This document shows, piece by piece, positions 50,073-59,608 of a stretch of DNA of 64,000 nt. This stretch comes from JARBUG01 sp035628915 (GTDB lineage: Bacteria; Bacillota; Sulfobacillia; Symbiobacteriales; Symbiobacteriaceae), in contig DASPIW010000029.1 in assembly GCA_035628915.1 (NCBI GenBank), positions 1-64,000 of the forward strand. Direction: 5' to 3'. The notes below the pieces were generated by a model. The model ran no database searches. It was given only the letters and a program-made list of their open reading frames with translations, and was not told the origin of the DNA. The translations under genes were made by a program, and so were the position numbers. How positions within the stretch are numbered: position 1 is the stretch's first letter; each line of letters starts with the position of its first letter.

Positions 50073-50163
50073 CCCTGTCACATTTTCTACGCTCGCGGAA
50101 GGTTTTTTATTACGCGCAACGAAGCTATGCGTTACCATTTCGTGAGCAGGGGAGGTGAAGCGG

Positions 50164-51513
50164 TTGCCCCGCAAACCGCAGTTACTCCTTGTCGTAGCCC
50201 TGCTGGTGCTGCTTGGAGTAGCTGCCGATCTTGGTTGGAGGGCCTATACCCGCCCACGGTATGCCGTACTGGTTGCCGGCAACCTCGTGGGTGCCCTGCG
50301 CCAGCCTGAGGTGGCCGAGAAAGCACTGGAAGCAGTTTTTAGTCAGGTTCCGAAGGAACTGCAAGCCCAGGTGGACCTGAAGAGCCAAATCCAGGTGCGC
50401 CCGCTTAGCAAGGAAGACAACCAGCCGGCCGTCACTGATAGCCCCATGATTGAACAAGCGCTCGTCAAGACAATTCCCTCCCTTGCGTATGCGACTGCCA
50501 TTACCGTCGACGGCCAGGATATTGTAGCTGTCAACGATGTTGAGGCCGCCAGGACCGTGAGAGAGACCATCCTGGCCGAGTACAAGACCGCCGTTCTCGG
50601 CGACTCCAGCGATGTAGAGCAACTGGCGTTCCAGGAGAAGATTGACTGGCATCCCAAGGTAGTGCCCACCGAGCGAGTGCGGACGGTTGAGGAAGCCATC
50701 AATATCCTCAAGCACGGCACAGATAAGTTAGCCACCTATATTGTCAAGAGCGGTGATACTGGCTGGGATATTGCCCGGTCGTATAACGTTACAACCGACC
50801 AGTTGGCCAAGGCGAATCCGGAAGTCGACCTGGAGAGCCTGCAGATTGACCAGGCGCTCAACGTGACGTTCCGAGAGCCCTACGTACATACGCAGTCGGT
50901 TTCCAAGCGGGTCGTGAAAGAAGGTATTCCGTTCACGGAACGGACTGTCAAAGACCCCGACCTCTGGCCCTGGCAATACGTTGTGCTGACTCCCGGCGCC
51001 CCTGGCGTTCGTGAACTGACCATTCGGGAGTATCGGGAAAACGGCCGGGTCGTTAAGACGGAAGTGCTTGAGAACGAGGTCCTGCAGCAGCCCAAGCAGC
51101 AGGTTGCCAGAACAGGCACCAAGCAGGTTCCGGCACTCGGCACTGGGACGCTGGTTTTCCCCGTGGTCGGCGAACTGACATCGCCGTTCGCCCCCCGTTG
51201 GGGTTCCTTCCACTACGGTATTGACCTGGCTGCGTCCGAAGGCACGCCGGTACTGGCAGCAGACAGCGGCATGGTCGTTTTCCGGGGCTGGGACGGCAAC
51301 TACGGCTACGTTCTGCATGTCGACCATGGCGGCGGCGAGATGGTTACCTGGTACGCTCACCTTTCCGGTTTTGCCGTCAGCCAGGGCGAAACCGTCACCA
51401 AGGGGCAGGTCATCGGCTACGTGGGAAACACCGGGTTCTCGACGGGTCCGCATCTCCACTACGAAGTCCATGTGAACGGCACGGCCGTCAATCCGCTTGA
51501 GTTCTACCAGTAA
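50164..51513 (+). CDS. LysM-G5-M23 endopeptidase
   Basis: A 449-residue membrane-anchored wall hydrolase: N-terminal helix (QLLLVVALLVLLGVAADLGW), an uncharacterised region (about 30-185), LysM (YIVKSGDTGWDIARSYNVTT near 197), a G5 domain (about 240-320, SKRVVKEGIPFTERTV and NGRVVKTEVLENEVLQQP) and a LytM domain with FHYGIDLAAS and GPHLHYEVHVNG. TTG at 50164 is preferred: GGGGAGG lies 8 bases before it, but overlaps GTG at 50155. The architecture resembles sporulation and lifecycle endopeptidases of Bacillota. Confidence 0.93.
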   Translation: MPRKPQLLLVVALLVLLGVAADLGWRAYTRPRYAVLVAGNLVGALRQPEVAEKALEAVFSQVPKELQAQVDLKSQIQVRPLSKEDNQPAVTDSPMIEQALVKTIPSLAYATAITVDGQDIVAVNDVEAARTVRETILAEYKTAVLGDSSDVEQLAFQEKIDWHPKVVPTERVRTVEEAINILKHGTDKLATYIVKSGDTGWDIARSYNVTTDQLAKANPEVDLESLQIDQALNVTFREPYVHTQSVSKRVVKEGIPFTERTVKDPDLWPWQYVVLTPGAPGVRELTIREYRENGRVVKTEVLENEVLQQPKQQVARTGTKQVPALGTGTLVFPVVGELTSPFAPRWGSFHYGIDLAASEGTPVLAADSGMVVFRGWDGNYGYVLHVDHGGGEMVTWYAHLSGFAVSQGETVTKGQVIGYVGNTGFSTGPHLHYEVHVNGTAVNPLEFYQ

Positions 51514-51519
51514 AGCTGA

Positions 51520-51547
51520 CCCCACCTGACATCTTTGACAGGTGGGG
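51520..51547 (+). terminator. terminator after the LysM-G5-M23 gene
   Basis: CCCCACCTG pairs with CAGGTGGGG, followed by CTTCTTTG. Confidence 0.75.
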
Positions 51548-51703
51548 CTTCTTTGTCGAACAATGTGGGAAATTGTGGGTGAAAAGGCTATGGATAGCTC
51601 GCAAGAAAAGGCAGGAGATAAGGGGCCGCTGGCGAAATCTCAGTAACTCCCTTCTAAAAGAAATGAAACTTGTTCGTACTTTGCTTCCGAAGGAGGGCGC
51701 AAG

Positions 51704-52207
51704 ATGGAGAAGCCGAGAGAAGCCCGAAGCAGAGCCGACGCGATTCGCGCGTTCCTTGATCACCATCAGCCCAAGCTTCCGGAGGCCCGTGGGTTTCTTC
51801 AGTTCCTTCTGGCGAAGGAAGATATCTTGCGTCGTCTGGAACTTGTTTCAGACCTGACCGACTGCCCCGACGCCATCCTCGTTTCCGCCAAGGGTTCCGG
51901 GACATGGCCGTTTTTTTACCGGAAGGGTGACCGGTACTTCCACAAAACATCCCAGGCCGTCGTCGAGCTGATGCGATCCGTACCGGAACGGATCTGCCTT
52001 TGCCTTTCCACGCTGCCGCCGACCTGGTCGGCGGAAAGGCAGGAGTTCCTTGATACCCTTGCCCGCTGGCATGACGAACTGTTCACCGACGAATTGGACA
52101 AGGTGACCCGGCGCCAAACGCTGCTGGCTCGGATTGATGAAGCGCTTGCGAACGGCGACAAGGGTTCATTTGAAGAACTGACTTCCCGGCTTCGGGATCT
52201 GCAGTAA
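51704..52207 (+). CDS. YpiB/UPF0302-like protein
   Basis: A 167-residue soluble protein. The N-terminal part (RAFLDHHQPKLPEARGFLQF, DILRRLELVSDLTDCPDAIL) resembles the UPF0302 domain, and the C-terminus (ARIDEALANGDKGSFEELTS) the IDEALxxGDKExF helix of YpiB. ATG follows GAAGGAGG. Such genes are often near tetrapyrrole or aro genes in Bacillus, but not here. The assignment rests on pattern memory and is moderate. Confidence 0.6.
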   Translation: MEKPREARSRADAIRAFLDHHQPKLPEARGFLQFLLAKEDILRRLELVSDLTDCPDAILVSAKGSGTWPFFYRKGDRYFHKTSQAVVELMRSVPERICLCLSTLPPTWSAERQEFLDTLARWHDELFTDELDKVTRRQTLLARIDEALANGDKGSFEELTSRLRDLQ

Positions 52208-52225
52208 AGCTCCCGAATATTTGGG

Positions 52226-52260
52226 CGACCCATCCTGCTTGGATGGGTCGTTCCTTTTTT
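52226..52260 (+). terminator. terminator after YpiB-like gene
   Basis: CGACCCATCC pairs with GGATGGGTCG around TGCTT, followed by TTCCTTTTTT. Confidence 0.85.
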
Positions 52261-52384
52261 GATTGCCCGGACCCTGGCAAGCGGACCACCTATTGTAGCT
52301 GGTCGCATTATGTAAACTGAACTTATACTAGGAGGGACAGGGGCATAGAAATGAACATCGCACACTTTGGGGGAGAACGTGACG

Positions 52385-53266
52385 ATGACAGCGAGTACGC
52401 TTGGCCGTTGGTTGCTGGTGGCCATTTCGCTCCTGGTGCTGCCCTCTGTCCTCTGGCTGGTTTGGCCCCAACCGCGGGTCGCGGTCTACAGCCTGTACCG
52501 CGATCGTGGCCGGACCCGGGTCTTGAGTGATCTTGAGGGCTACGAAAAGAAAAGTGGCGAGCATGTCGACGTGTATTTCACCGAGAATGACCGAAACGTG
52601 GCCGAATGGGTTCTACACACGACGGAAGCAGTCTTTCTTCCTGTGACCACTGCTGTGGGCTATGAGCCGGCGGAACGGGTTCCCATGATCATCTATCCGA
52701 GCCGGCAGGAACTGCGGAACGCATTTGGATGGGGCAATGGCGAGAGTGCCATGGGTGTTTACTGGTCCGGTACGGTCCGGCTCCTGTCGCCGAATGTGTG
52801 GATTGGAGAGAAGCGGGACCGGGATAAGCGGAAGGTCTTTGACAAGATGAATCCCATTGCCCACGAGCTGACGCACTACATGCTGGACTACTTTACGAAC
52901 GGCAACTACCCCAGGTGGTTCACTGAAGGGCTCGCCCAACGAATTGAGTACAAGGTGACCGGCTACCTGTGGATCGAAGACGATAGCTCCTTGGACCAGA
53001 ACCTGTACACGTTATCCGACCTGGATGAGCGCTTCGACCAACTGAAGAACCAGCCGCTGGCCTACCGGCAATCGTTTTTGCTCGTTGACTACATGGTCCA
53101 GACGTATGGCGAGCCGGTGTTGACTGCTCTCATTCAGGAGCTGGCGAAGGGAACACCGTTCCAGACCGCGGTCAAAGAGGCCACCGGCGTGAGTATGAAC
53201 ACGGTGTATCAGGATTGGCTGGATTGGGTGGACGAGCATTTGGAAGAACTGGAGGCTGCGAGCTAG
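52385..53266 (+). CDS. peptidase MA-like zinc metalloprotease
   Basis: A 293-residue protein with an N-terminal membrane anchor (LLVAISLLVLPSVLWLVW) and an extracytoplasmic gluzincin domain: HExxH as AHELTHYMLDYF near 158, with the third ligand Glu in YPRWFTEGLAQRIEY about 20 residues on. ATG at 52385 is 9 bases after GGGGGAG; GTG at 52379 is too close. It precedes the walR operon. The substrate is unknown; surface or envelope proteins are likely. Confidence 0.85.
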   Translation: MTASTLGRWLLVAISLLVLPSVLWLVWPQPRVAVYSLYRDRGRTRVLSDLEGYEKKSGEHVDVYFTENDRNVAEWVLHTTEAVFLPVTTAVGYEPAERVPMIIYPSRQELRNAFGWGNGESAMGVYWSGTVRLLSPNVWIGEKRDRDKRKVFDKMNPIAHELTHYMLDYFTNGNYPRWFTEGLAQRIEYKVTGYLWIEDDSSLDQNLYTLSDLDERFDQLKNQPLAYRQSFLLVDYMVQTYGEPVLTALIQELAKGTPFQTAVKEATGVSMNTVYQDWLDWVDEHLEELEAAS

Positions 53267-53360
53267 CCTCTGTAGCTCGCGAGTAGAAACGTTGAGGAAG
53301 GAACGCGCGGTTCGCTAGTCGAAATTGGGCCTGGGTATTGCGAATAAGGGGGCACTTTCC

Positions 53361-54062
53361 ATGGCGGACCGCATTTTGGTAGTCGACGACGAGCGGCCCA
53401 TTGCCGATATTCTGAAATTCAACCTTGAGCGTGAGGGTTTCGAAGTCGATGTCGCATACGACGGTGAAGAGGCCGTCACCAAGGCCCGACAGGCCCCCTT
53501 CAACCTTGTGATTCTCGACATCATGCTGCCAAAGCTGGACGGGTTCTCCGTGTGCAAGGAAATACGTGCCCATTCGTCAGTACCCATTTTGATGCTCTCC
53601 GCAAAAGAGGCCGAGGTCGACAAGGTGCTGGGGCTCGAACTGGGGGCTGACGATTACGTGGTCAAACCATTCAGCCCCCGGGAACTGGTCGCCCGGGTGC
53701 GGGCCATCTTGCGCCGCCTGCGCCCGGCCGTCGAGCCGCACACTGATCACCAGGCTGATCAATTGCTGAAGGGCGGGCCGCTCACTCTCAATTTGACGAG
53801 TTACGATGTCAAGAAAAGCGATGTGGTGATCGAGCTGACACCCCGGGAGTTTGAGTTGCTGCGCCACCTGATAGCTCATGCTGGGCAAGTGTTCGCCCGC
53901 GAGGCGCTGCTCCAAGAGGTGTGGGGTTACGATTACTACGGCGATGTACGCACCGTCGACGTGACGGTTCGGCGTCTCCGGGAAAAGATTGAGGAAAACC
54001 CCGCCCAGCCCGAACTGATCAAGACAAAACGGGGAATCGGCTACTACTTCCAGCGGTTCTAG
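53361..54062 (+). CDS. walR: response regulator WalR
   Basis: An OmpR-family regulator that in Gram-positives controls cell-wall hydrolase genes. The 233-residue product has a receiver domain with the phospho-acceptor Asp53 (VILDIMLPKLDG), Lys in VVKPFSPRELVARV, and a winged-helix C-terminal domain (ELTPREFELLRHLIAHAGQV, VDVTVRRLREKIEENP). ATG at 53361 follows AAGGGGG. It heads walR-walK-walH-walI. The three wall hydrolases nearby are plausible targets. Confidence 0.95.
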   Translation: MADRILVVDDERPIADILKFNLEREGFEVDVAYDGEEAVTKARQAPFNLVILDIMLPKLDGFSVCKEIRAHSSVPILMLSAKEAEVDKVLGLELGADDYVVKPFSPRELVARVRAILRRLRPAVEPHTDHQADQLLKGGPLTLNLTSYDVKKSDVVIELTPREFELLRHLIAHAGQVFAREALLQEVWGYDYYGDVRTVDVTVRRLREKIEENPAQPELIKTKRGIGYYFQRF

Positions 54063-54087
54063 TCGGGCCGGGAAGTGAGGGGTGTCC

Positions 54088-55866
54088 GTGTTTCGCAGCA
54101 TCCAGAGCAAACTGATCATCGTGTATCTCTTGCTCGTGCTGGTGGCCATGCAGTTAAGTATGGTCTACCTGTTGAAGCAGTTGGAAAGCTCTTATGTAGC
54201 CAAGGAGCAGGCGGAGCTTCACCAACTGGCGGCGTTGCTGGACGGGCAGTTTTCGGGCTACCTCGTTGAGGGCAAGCTGGACGAGATTGCGCTCATTGTG
54301 GCCAACGTGCCCGGAGACGTGATTGTTCTCGATGCCAATGGCAAGGTAATCGGCGCCACGGCCAGGCAGCCGGCCCATCAGGACCTGCTGGGCAAGAAGT
54401 ACTCCAACGACGATATCACCCCAGCCCTTGTCTCTCCCCAACGCGTGCAAAGTGTCGGCGAGGACGAGAACGGCGAGCGGATTGTGGCAGAGGCGCTGCG
54501 GATGGAATACCACGATCAGGTCATCGGCGTGATATACGTGAGGGCATCGCTGGCCGATGCCTATTCCCGTTTGAGCCAGGTACGGGATACGCTGCTGGCC
54601 GCCTGGGCAATCGCCCTGGTGTCCACGGCAACCCTCGGCGTCGCCTTGTCCCGTACGATCACAGGGCCGATTCGAGAAGTAACTCGGAAAGCGGCCGAAA
54701 TGGCCGGCGGCAACTTCGACCAAACCATTGAGGTCCGAAGCACCGACGAAATCGGCCAGCTCGGCGAGATGTTCAACCGGATGACCAGGCGACTTAAGTC
54801 CACCCTTGACGAGATTCAAGGCGAGAAGAACAAGGTGGAAGCGATTCTTACCCACATGGCCGACGGCCTGTTGGCGCTGGATGAGGCGGGGCGAATCATC
54901 AAACTGAACCCGGCGGCTGAGCGCATGTTCCGGACATTGGAGCCCGAAGCGCTTGGGCGCCTTCCCGCTGAGGCCTGGCCTGACCTGAGGTTGGAAGCAG
55001 CGCTGGCCAAGGCGGTCGCGGAGAACCGGTCGGTCATTCACGAAACCCGGTTTGGCGCGCGATATCTACTGGCATACGTCACGCCACTGTTCAGCGACCG
55101 CCACCAAATTGCCGGTGCCGTAGTGGTCTTCCATGACATTACGGAACTGCAAAAGCTGGAGTCGCTGCGCCGGGAGTTTGTGGCCAACGTCTCCCACGAG
55201 CTGAAGACTCCGCTCACCACTGTGAAGAGCTACGTAGAGACCCTGCTTGACGGCGCCGCCGAGGAGCCGGAGGTGCGTGAACGATTCCTCCGGGTCGTGG
55301 AGAGCGAAACGGACCGAATGGCCCGCCTGGTCAAGGACCTGCTGCATCTCTCGCAGTTGGATCAAGGTTCGGCAAGTTGGGACATTCAGCCGCATGAGGC
55401 CCCGCCCTTGGTGGAAGAGTGCGTCGCCAGGCTGGCGGTTCAGATCGAGCGCAAGAAGTTGAACGTCACCCGCAATTATGCTGACGAATTGCCGCTGGCC
55501 CTGATCGATCGGGACAAGTTGCAGCAGGTTCTGCTCAACTTACTGGCCAACGCAGTGGAGTTCACACCGCCCTGCGGCCAAATCACCGTTTCGGTCAGGC
55601 CTGACGGCGCCATGGTGCGGTTCTCCGTGAGCGACACCGGCATCGGGATTCCGGCTGAAGACCTGCCGCGCATCTTCGAACGCTTCTACCGGGTGGACAA
55701 GGCCCGGTCCCGGATGCTGGGTGGCACCGGCCTCGGTCTGGCCATTGCCCGGCAAATCGTTGAGCTGCTCGGTGGGGCCATTTGCATCAGCTCGGTCTTC
55801 GGCAAGGGAACGGAAGTTGTGTTTACCATTCCGGCCGCGCAGGTAGCTGAGGCGGGGTGGAATTGA
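54088..55866 (+). CDS. walK: sensor histidine kinase WalK
   Basis: A 592-residue kinase with TM1 (about 8-28), an extracellular PAS-like domain (about 30-165), TM2 (about 168-190), HAMP (GPIREVTRKAAEMAGGNFDQ), a cytoplasmic PAS (about 250-360) and the kinase core with phospho-acceptor His370 (NVSHELKTPLTTVKSYVETL), N box (LLNLLANAVEFTP) and G boxes (DTGIGIPAEDL, GTGLGLAIARQ). GTG at 54088 is preferred over GTG at 54082 by spacing from GAGGGG. Confidence 0.95.
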   Translation: MFRSIQSKLIIVYLLLVLVAMQLSMVYLLKQLESSYVAKEQAELHQLAALLDGQFSGYLVEGKLDEIALIVANVPGDVIVLDANGKVIGATARQPAHQDLLGKKYSNDDITPALVSPQRVQSVGEDENGERIVAEALRMEYHDQVIGVIYVRASLADAYSRLSQVRDTLLAAWAIALVSTATLGVALSRTITGPIREVTRKAAEMAGGNFDQTIEVRSTDEIGQLGEMFNRMTRRLKSTLDEIQGEKNKVEAILTHMADGLLALDEAGRIIKLNPAAERMFRTLEPEALGRLPAEAWPDLRLEAALAKAVAENRSVIHETRFGARYLLAYVTPLFSDRHQIAGAVVVFHDITELQKLESLRREFVANVSHELKTPLTTVKSYVETLLDGAAEEPEVRERFLRVVESETDRMARLVKDLLHLSQLDQGSASWDIQPHEAPPLVEECVARLAVQIERKKLNVTRNYADELPLALIDRDKLQQVLLNLLANAVEFTPPCGQITVSVRPDGAMVRFSVSDTGIGIPAEDLPRIFERFYRVDKARSRMLGGTGLGLAIARQIVELLGGAICISSVFGKGTEVVFTIPAAQVAEAGWN

Positions 55867-57227
55867 TGCAGCGAGTCAGGGACTATGCCCTCAACGGGTT
55901 GCTAACGGTACTGGTTGCCCTCAGTATTGTGCTGTCGTATCGGGTCTGGTTCCCTTCCGATACGAAAGGATTGTGGCAAGCCAAGGAAGCGCAGGTGCAG
56001 AGTTCGGCGCCGACGACGCAGTCGGGGATCATACCGAAAGTCCTTCGTCCTGACCGGATTTACATTCAAAAGGCGGAAGGGCAGGTTGCGTTGCTGCCGG
56101 CCGGTTCGCTGGCCTATTTGCAGATGTGGAGTGACATCGGCGATGTGCTGCAGGGCCTGCAGCCAGTAAACGGGCAGATTCCACCCGAACAGGAAGCGGA
56201 CCCCACCGATGCAGCGATTACCGTAGTGTTGCCCATTCCGCTCACCCTGGATCAGTGGGCGCGGGAGTGGGATTGGATCCGCGTGGGGCTTCCCAACTTC
56301 ACAAAAGTAGACCGGTTTACCATTTACCTGACCAAGACGCCGACGGTCGCCTTTTCCGGTGCGGCTCCCGGCAGCACTTTCCGCGTGGGGCCCTTGTCGC
56401 CGGCAGACGAAAAGATGCTGCGTCAGCGCATGGCTGAAGTCGACGAGAGTCTGTTTCAGAAATGCCGGCCACTCGTACTCAAAGATCTGACCGTGAGCGT
56501 TGCCGGCGGGCTTCTGGTCCCTGAGGTTACGGAGATGCCTGAAGGAACCGTGATTGTCGATAAGCCGGATACGGCAGTGGAGCAAGCCCGATACTTCCCC
56601 GATCTTTCGGTGGTTCGCCATATTGAAGAGAAAGACGCAAACAGCTACACCGATGGACAGCGCTGGCTACGGATGACGCTCAGCGGGCAGATGGAGTACA
56701 TGATCGCTCCGCCCGAGGGGTCGGCGCCCGACATGACCCGCTCATTGGAAAAGACCAGGGACTGGGTCTCGTCGCATGGGGGCTGGCCTCAGGACCTCAT
56801 GCTCAACGAGTATGTACAGCAACTGGGGAGGTCCGTTCTGGTTTACAACGTGCGGATGGACGCTGATGACCGTTACCCTGTGGAAACGGCTAACGGCGCA
56901 CTGCAGCTGGAACTGTCCCAGAGTAGGGATCAGGTCACGGTCACGCACTACCGGCGACACCCTGACTTCACTCCTCATCTGACACGGGGCCGCAGCCCAA
57001 TTATGCCGGCAGAGAAGGTGCTCCAGGCGACGGTGGCGGAGTTCCCATCGCTGTTCCTATTCGAAGGCGAAGTGCGAGATATGTATCTGGGCTACCTGAT
57101 CTGGCAGCCTGAAAAGCAGTACGCCTGGCGGCTTGAGCCCGTGTGGGTGATTCAGGTCGGCGAGAAGCGGGTGTACGCACCTGCGGCGGCGCTGAGCGAC
57201 ATGAAAGCGTTTGTTGAGGGAGCATAA
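55866..57227 (+). CDS. walH: WalK regulatory protein WalH/YycH
   Basis: A 453-residue protein with one N-terminal transmembrane helix (GLLTVLVALSIVLSYRVWFP) and a large extracytoplasmic domain. It shows the YycH-type features LRPDRIYIQ and WLRMTLSGQMEYMIAPP. ATG overlaps the walK stop (TGATG). In Bacillus YycH and YycI bind WalK in the membrane and restrain it. Sequence similarity is weak but the synteny is clear. Confidence 0.85.
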   Translation: MQRVRDYALNGLLTVLVALSIVLSYRVWFPSDTKGLWQAKEAQVQSSAPTTQSGIIPKVLRPDRIYIQKAEGQVALLPAGSLAYLQMWSDIGDVLQGLQPVNGQIPPEQEADPTDAAITVVLPIPLTLDQWAREWDWIRVGLPNFTKVDRFTIYLTKTPTVAFSGAAPGSTFRVGPLSPADEKMLRQRMAEVDESLFQKCRPLVLKDLTVSVAGGLLVPEVTEMPEGTVIVDKPDTAVEQARYFPDLSVVRHIEEKDANSYTDGQRWLRMTLSGQMEYMIAPPEGSAPDMTRSLEKTRDWVSSHGGWPQDLMLNEYVQQLGRSVLVYNVRMDADDRYPVETANGALQLELSQSRDQVTVTHYRRHPDFTPHLTRGRSPIMPAEKVLQATVAEFPSLFLFEGEVRDMYLGYLIWQPEKQYAWRLEPVWVIQVGEKRVYAPAAALSDMKAFVEGA

Positions 57228-57267
57228 CCATTTCGGGGCCGGCGGCGTTAGGGGAGGTGAGCGGCAG

Positions 57268-58158
57268 GTGGATTGGCCCAAGGCGCGTGCCATATTGCTT
57301 GCAGCCTTCACGGTGGTCAACCTGATCCTCGCCTACTCGGTATGGGGTCCGACCGCTTTGTTTCCGGGCCAGACCGATACCCCGCAGGGACAGACCCTTG
57401 AGCAGTTCCGGGAGACCCTCTCGAACTGGAAGCTGACACTGGCGCCGAACGTCCTTCTGCCCCGCACCCCGGATCCAATGCGGTTTGTGCGAGTAGAGTT
57501 TCAGCCGACCCCCGATCTGATGAAGTGGTCTTCCGAACTCTCTGGCGTGGCGCCGGACATGAGTGGACGCGACGATCTGGCAGCCGCCGAGAGTTTGCAG
57601 CCGCACATCAACCCCCAGACGCAGGCCATGGAGTACTTCCCGCTTGCCAAGGGGCTGGCAGCCCGCAGCGTTACGTTGACCGAATCCCGGGAAGTGACCG
57701 CCCTTGCCGAAGACTACCTGCGCGTCATGTCGCTCTTTCCGGTCGGTGCCCGCTTTTCGGGCACGACCGAAAACAAAGAGAAAGGGACTGTTATCGTAGA
57801 ATTTGTCCCGTTCTTTGATAACCGGCCTGTGTATTCCGGCTACGTCCGAGCAGAGATATCGTCACGCGGTGTCGAGAAGGTCACCCGTTTTTGGGTAGTG
57901 CCCCGTTCGTACACGGAGGCGCCGGCCAAACAGGTGCGGCCTGCCAGTGAGGCCTTGCTGCGGCTGGCGGGGCGGCTTGCCAGCACGAAGCCCCGGACTG
58001 TGACCGACATTCAGTTGGGGTACTACGCTGGTCAGCCGTTGTCACCGGCGCAGTCGGATGACGTGCACGGCTGGGATACCGTACCCGTCTGGCGAATCAC
58101 CCTGGATGGCTATGAGTTGTACTACATCAATGCATTCAATGGTGAATGGGAATCTTAG
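57268..58158 (+). CDS. walI: WalK regulatory protein WalI/YycI
   Basis: A 296-residue protein with the YycI-type N-terminus MDWPKARAILLAAFTVVNLI, a single anchor helix and a tandem-domain extracytoplasmic part ending ITLDGYELYYINAFNGEWES. GTG at 57268 follows GGGGAGGT. The shared topology with WalH supports a joint complex with WalK. Confidence 0.87.
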   Translation: MDWPKARAILLAAFTVVNLILAYSVWGPTALFPGQTDTPQGQTLEQFRETLSNWKLTLAPNVLLPRTPDPMRFVRVEFQPTPDLMKWSSELSGVAPDMSGRDDLAAAESLQPHINPQTQAMEYFPLAKGLAARSVTLTESREVTALAEDYLRVMSLFPVGARFSGTTENKEKGTVIVEFVPFFDNRPVYSGYVRAEISSRGVEKVTRFWVVPRSYTEAPAKQVRPASEALLRLAGRLASTKPRTVTDIQLGYYAGQPLSPAQSDDVHGWDTVPVWRITLDGYELYYINAFNGEWES

Positions 58159-58269
58159 GCACGCGGGGAGGAAATGGCTCCCATTGTCTCGAATTTATGC
58201 CTGGGACTTTTGCGAACAAGTTCATTCGCTGCCAGCGAATACGCCATCGGCGTGAGGAGGAAAGTCGGA

Positions 58270-59547
58270 TTGGCCAAGCTTACGATCCGAGGGGAACGGC
58301 GACTCCAGGGCACAGTTCGTGTCGGCGGGCGGAAGAACTCCGCGCTCCCCCTGATTGCTGCCACCCTTTTGGCCGATGGTTCCAGCCGCCTGGAAAACGT
58401 ACCACGCATTCATGACGTGCTCACATATCGGGAAATCCTACAGGGCCTTGGGGCCAGGGTCGATTGGGACCCCGTTCACGGACGTGTGACGGTGCACACC
58501 GGCGGGGTGTCGCCACGCGAAGTCTCCTACCATCTGGCCACGGCGATGCGGGCCTCCTATTACTTGCTCGGAGTTCTACTGGCGCGGTACGGCCAGGCGG
58601 ACATTCCCTTGCCGGGCGGAGACCGCATCGGCCAGCGACCTGTGGACCAGCATTTCAAGGGGCTTTCGGCCCTGGGCGCCGAAGTGTGGATTGACCGGGG
58701 CATCATGCGGGCCAGGGCCGACCAACTGAGAGGTGCGACCGTTTATCTTGATGTGGTCAGTGTCGGGGCGACGATCCAAATCATGCTTGCGGCCTCGCTC
58801 GCCAAGGGCACCACGCTCATTCAGAACTGCGCCCGGGAACCACATGTCATTGATGTGGCCAACTACATCAACGCGGCCGGTGGCCACGTGGTGGGCGCCG
58901 GTACTGATACCATTCGCATCGAAGGCGTCGAACGGCTGGTCGGACCCACGCATCAGATCATCCCGGATGACATTGAAGCCGGCACATGGATGATCGCTGC
59001 GGTGGCAACCCAGGGGGATATCACCCTGGAGAACGTGATTCCCAGCCATGTGACGCCGGTAATCGCCAAACTGCGGGAGGCGGGCGCCGAGATCCTCGAA
59101 GGTGCTGACTCACTCCGGGTGATTGCCCGGGAGCGCTCCAGGGCCATTACGGTCAAAACTCACCCGTATCCCGGCTTCCCGACGGACGCGCAAAGCCAGA
59201 TGACGGCCATGCTCGCCTGCGCCACCGGCACCAGCTATGTGACCGAGACCCTGTACGATGACCGGTTCCGCTTTGCCTCCGACCTTGCCCGCATGGGCGC
59301 CCGGCTCCGGGTGGAAGGACGCACGGCGATTGTGGAGGGTGTTCCGAGTCTCTTCGGCGCCCCGGTCGAGGCAACAGACATTCGAGCGGGCGCAGCACTT
59401 ATTCTTGCGGGTCTGGGCGCCGTGGGCGAAACGACCGTATATGGCCTTGAGCATGTGGAACGGGGTTACGAGCGCCTCGAACAGAAGCTGCTCGGCCTGG
59501 GCGCTGACATTCGGGTCGGCGACCGGCAGGGAACGGCCGTGTGCTAG
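58270..59547 (+). CDS. murA: UDP-N-acetylglucosamine 1-carboxyvinyltransferase, Asp-type active site
   Basis: MurA transfers enolpyruvate from PEP to UDP-GlcNAc, the first committed step of peptidoglycan synthesis. The 425-residue product has Lys22-Asn23 (GGRKNSALPLIAA), the conserved MRASYYLLGVLLARYGQ segment, and the flexible loop PLPGGDRIGQRPVDQH. In most MurA the residue after GG is the catalytic Cys; here it is Asp118 (GAC at 58621). The same change in mycobacteria and chlamydiae gives intrinsic fosfomycin resistance. TTG at 58270 follows AGGAGG. It ends the wal operon region, where walJ and htrA are often found. Confidence 0.94.
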   Translation: MAKLTIRGERRLQGTVRVGGRKNSALPLIAATLLADGSSRLENVPRIHDVLTYREILQGLGARVDWDPVHGRVTVHTGGVSPREVSYHLATAMRASYYLLGVLLARYGQADIPLPGGDRIGQRPVDQHFKGLSALGAEVWIDRGIMRARADQLRGATVYLDVVSVGATIQIMLAASLAKGTTLIQNCAREPHVIDVANYINAAGGHVVGAGTDTIRIEGVERLVGPTHQIIPDDIEAGTWMIAAVATQGDITLENVIPSHVTPVIAKLREAGAEILEGADSLRVIARERSRAITVKTHPYPGFPTDAQSQMTAMLACATGTSYVTETLYDDRFRFASDLARMGARLRVEGRTAIVEGVPSLFGAPVEATDIRAGAALILAGLGAVGETTVYGLEHVERGYERLEQKLLGLGADIRVGDRQGTAVC

Positions 59548-59555
59548 GGAAACTT

Positions 59556-59585
59556 AAGGGCGGTGCTGTCGAGCACCGCCCTTTT
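59556..59585 (+). terminator. murA terminator
   Basis: AAGGGCGGTGCT pairs with AGCACCGCCCTT around GTCG, followed by TT. Confidence 0.75.
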
Positions 59586-59608
59586 ACGCGTATGAGGGGG
59601 ACTGCTGG

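Noticed and set aside
52352..52560. Upstream ORF starting ATGAACATC before the peptidase gene
   Set aside because: It has a fair SD but reads out of frame into the peptidase and gives no recognisable protein.
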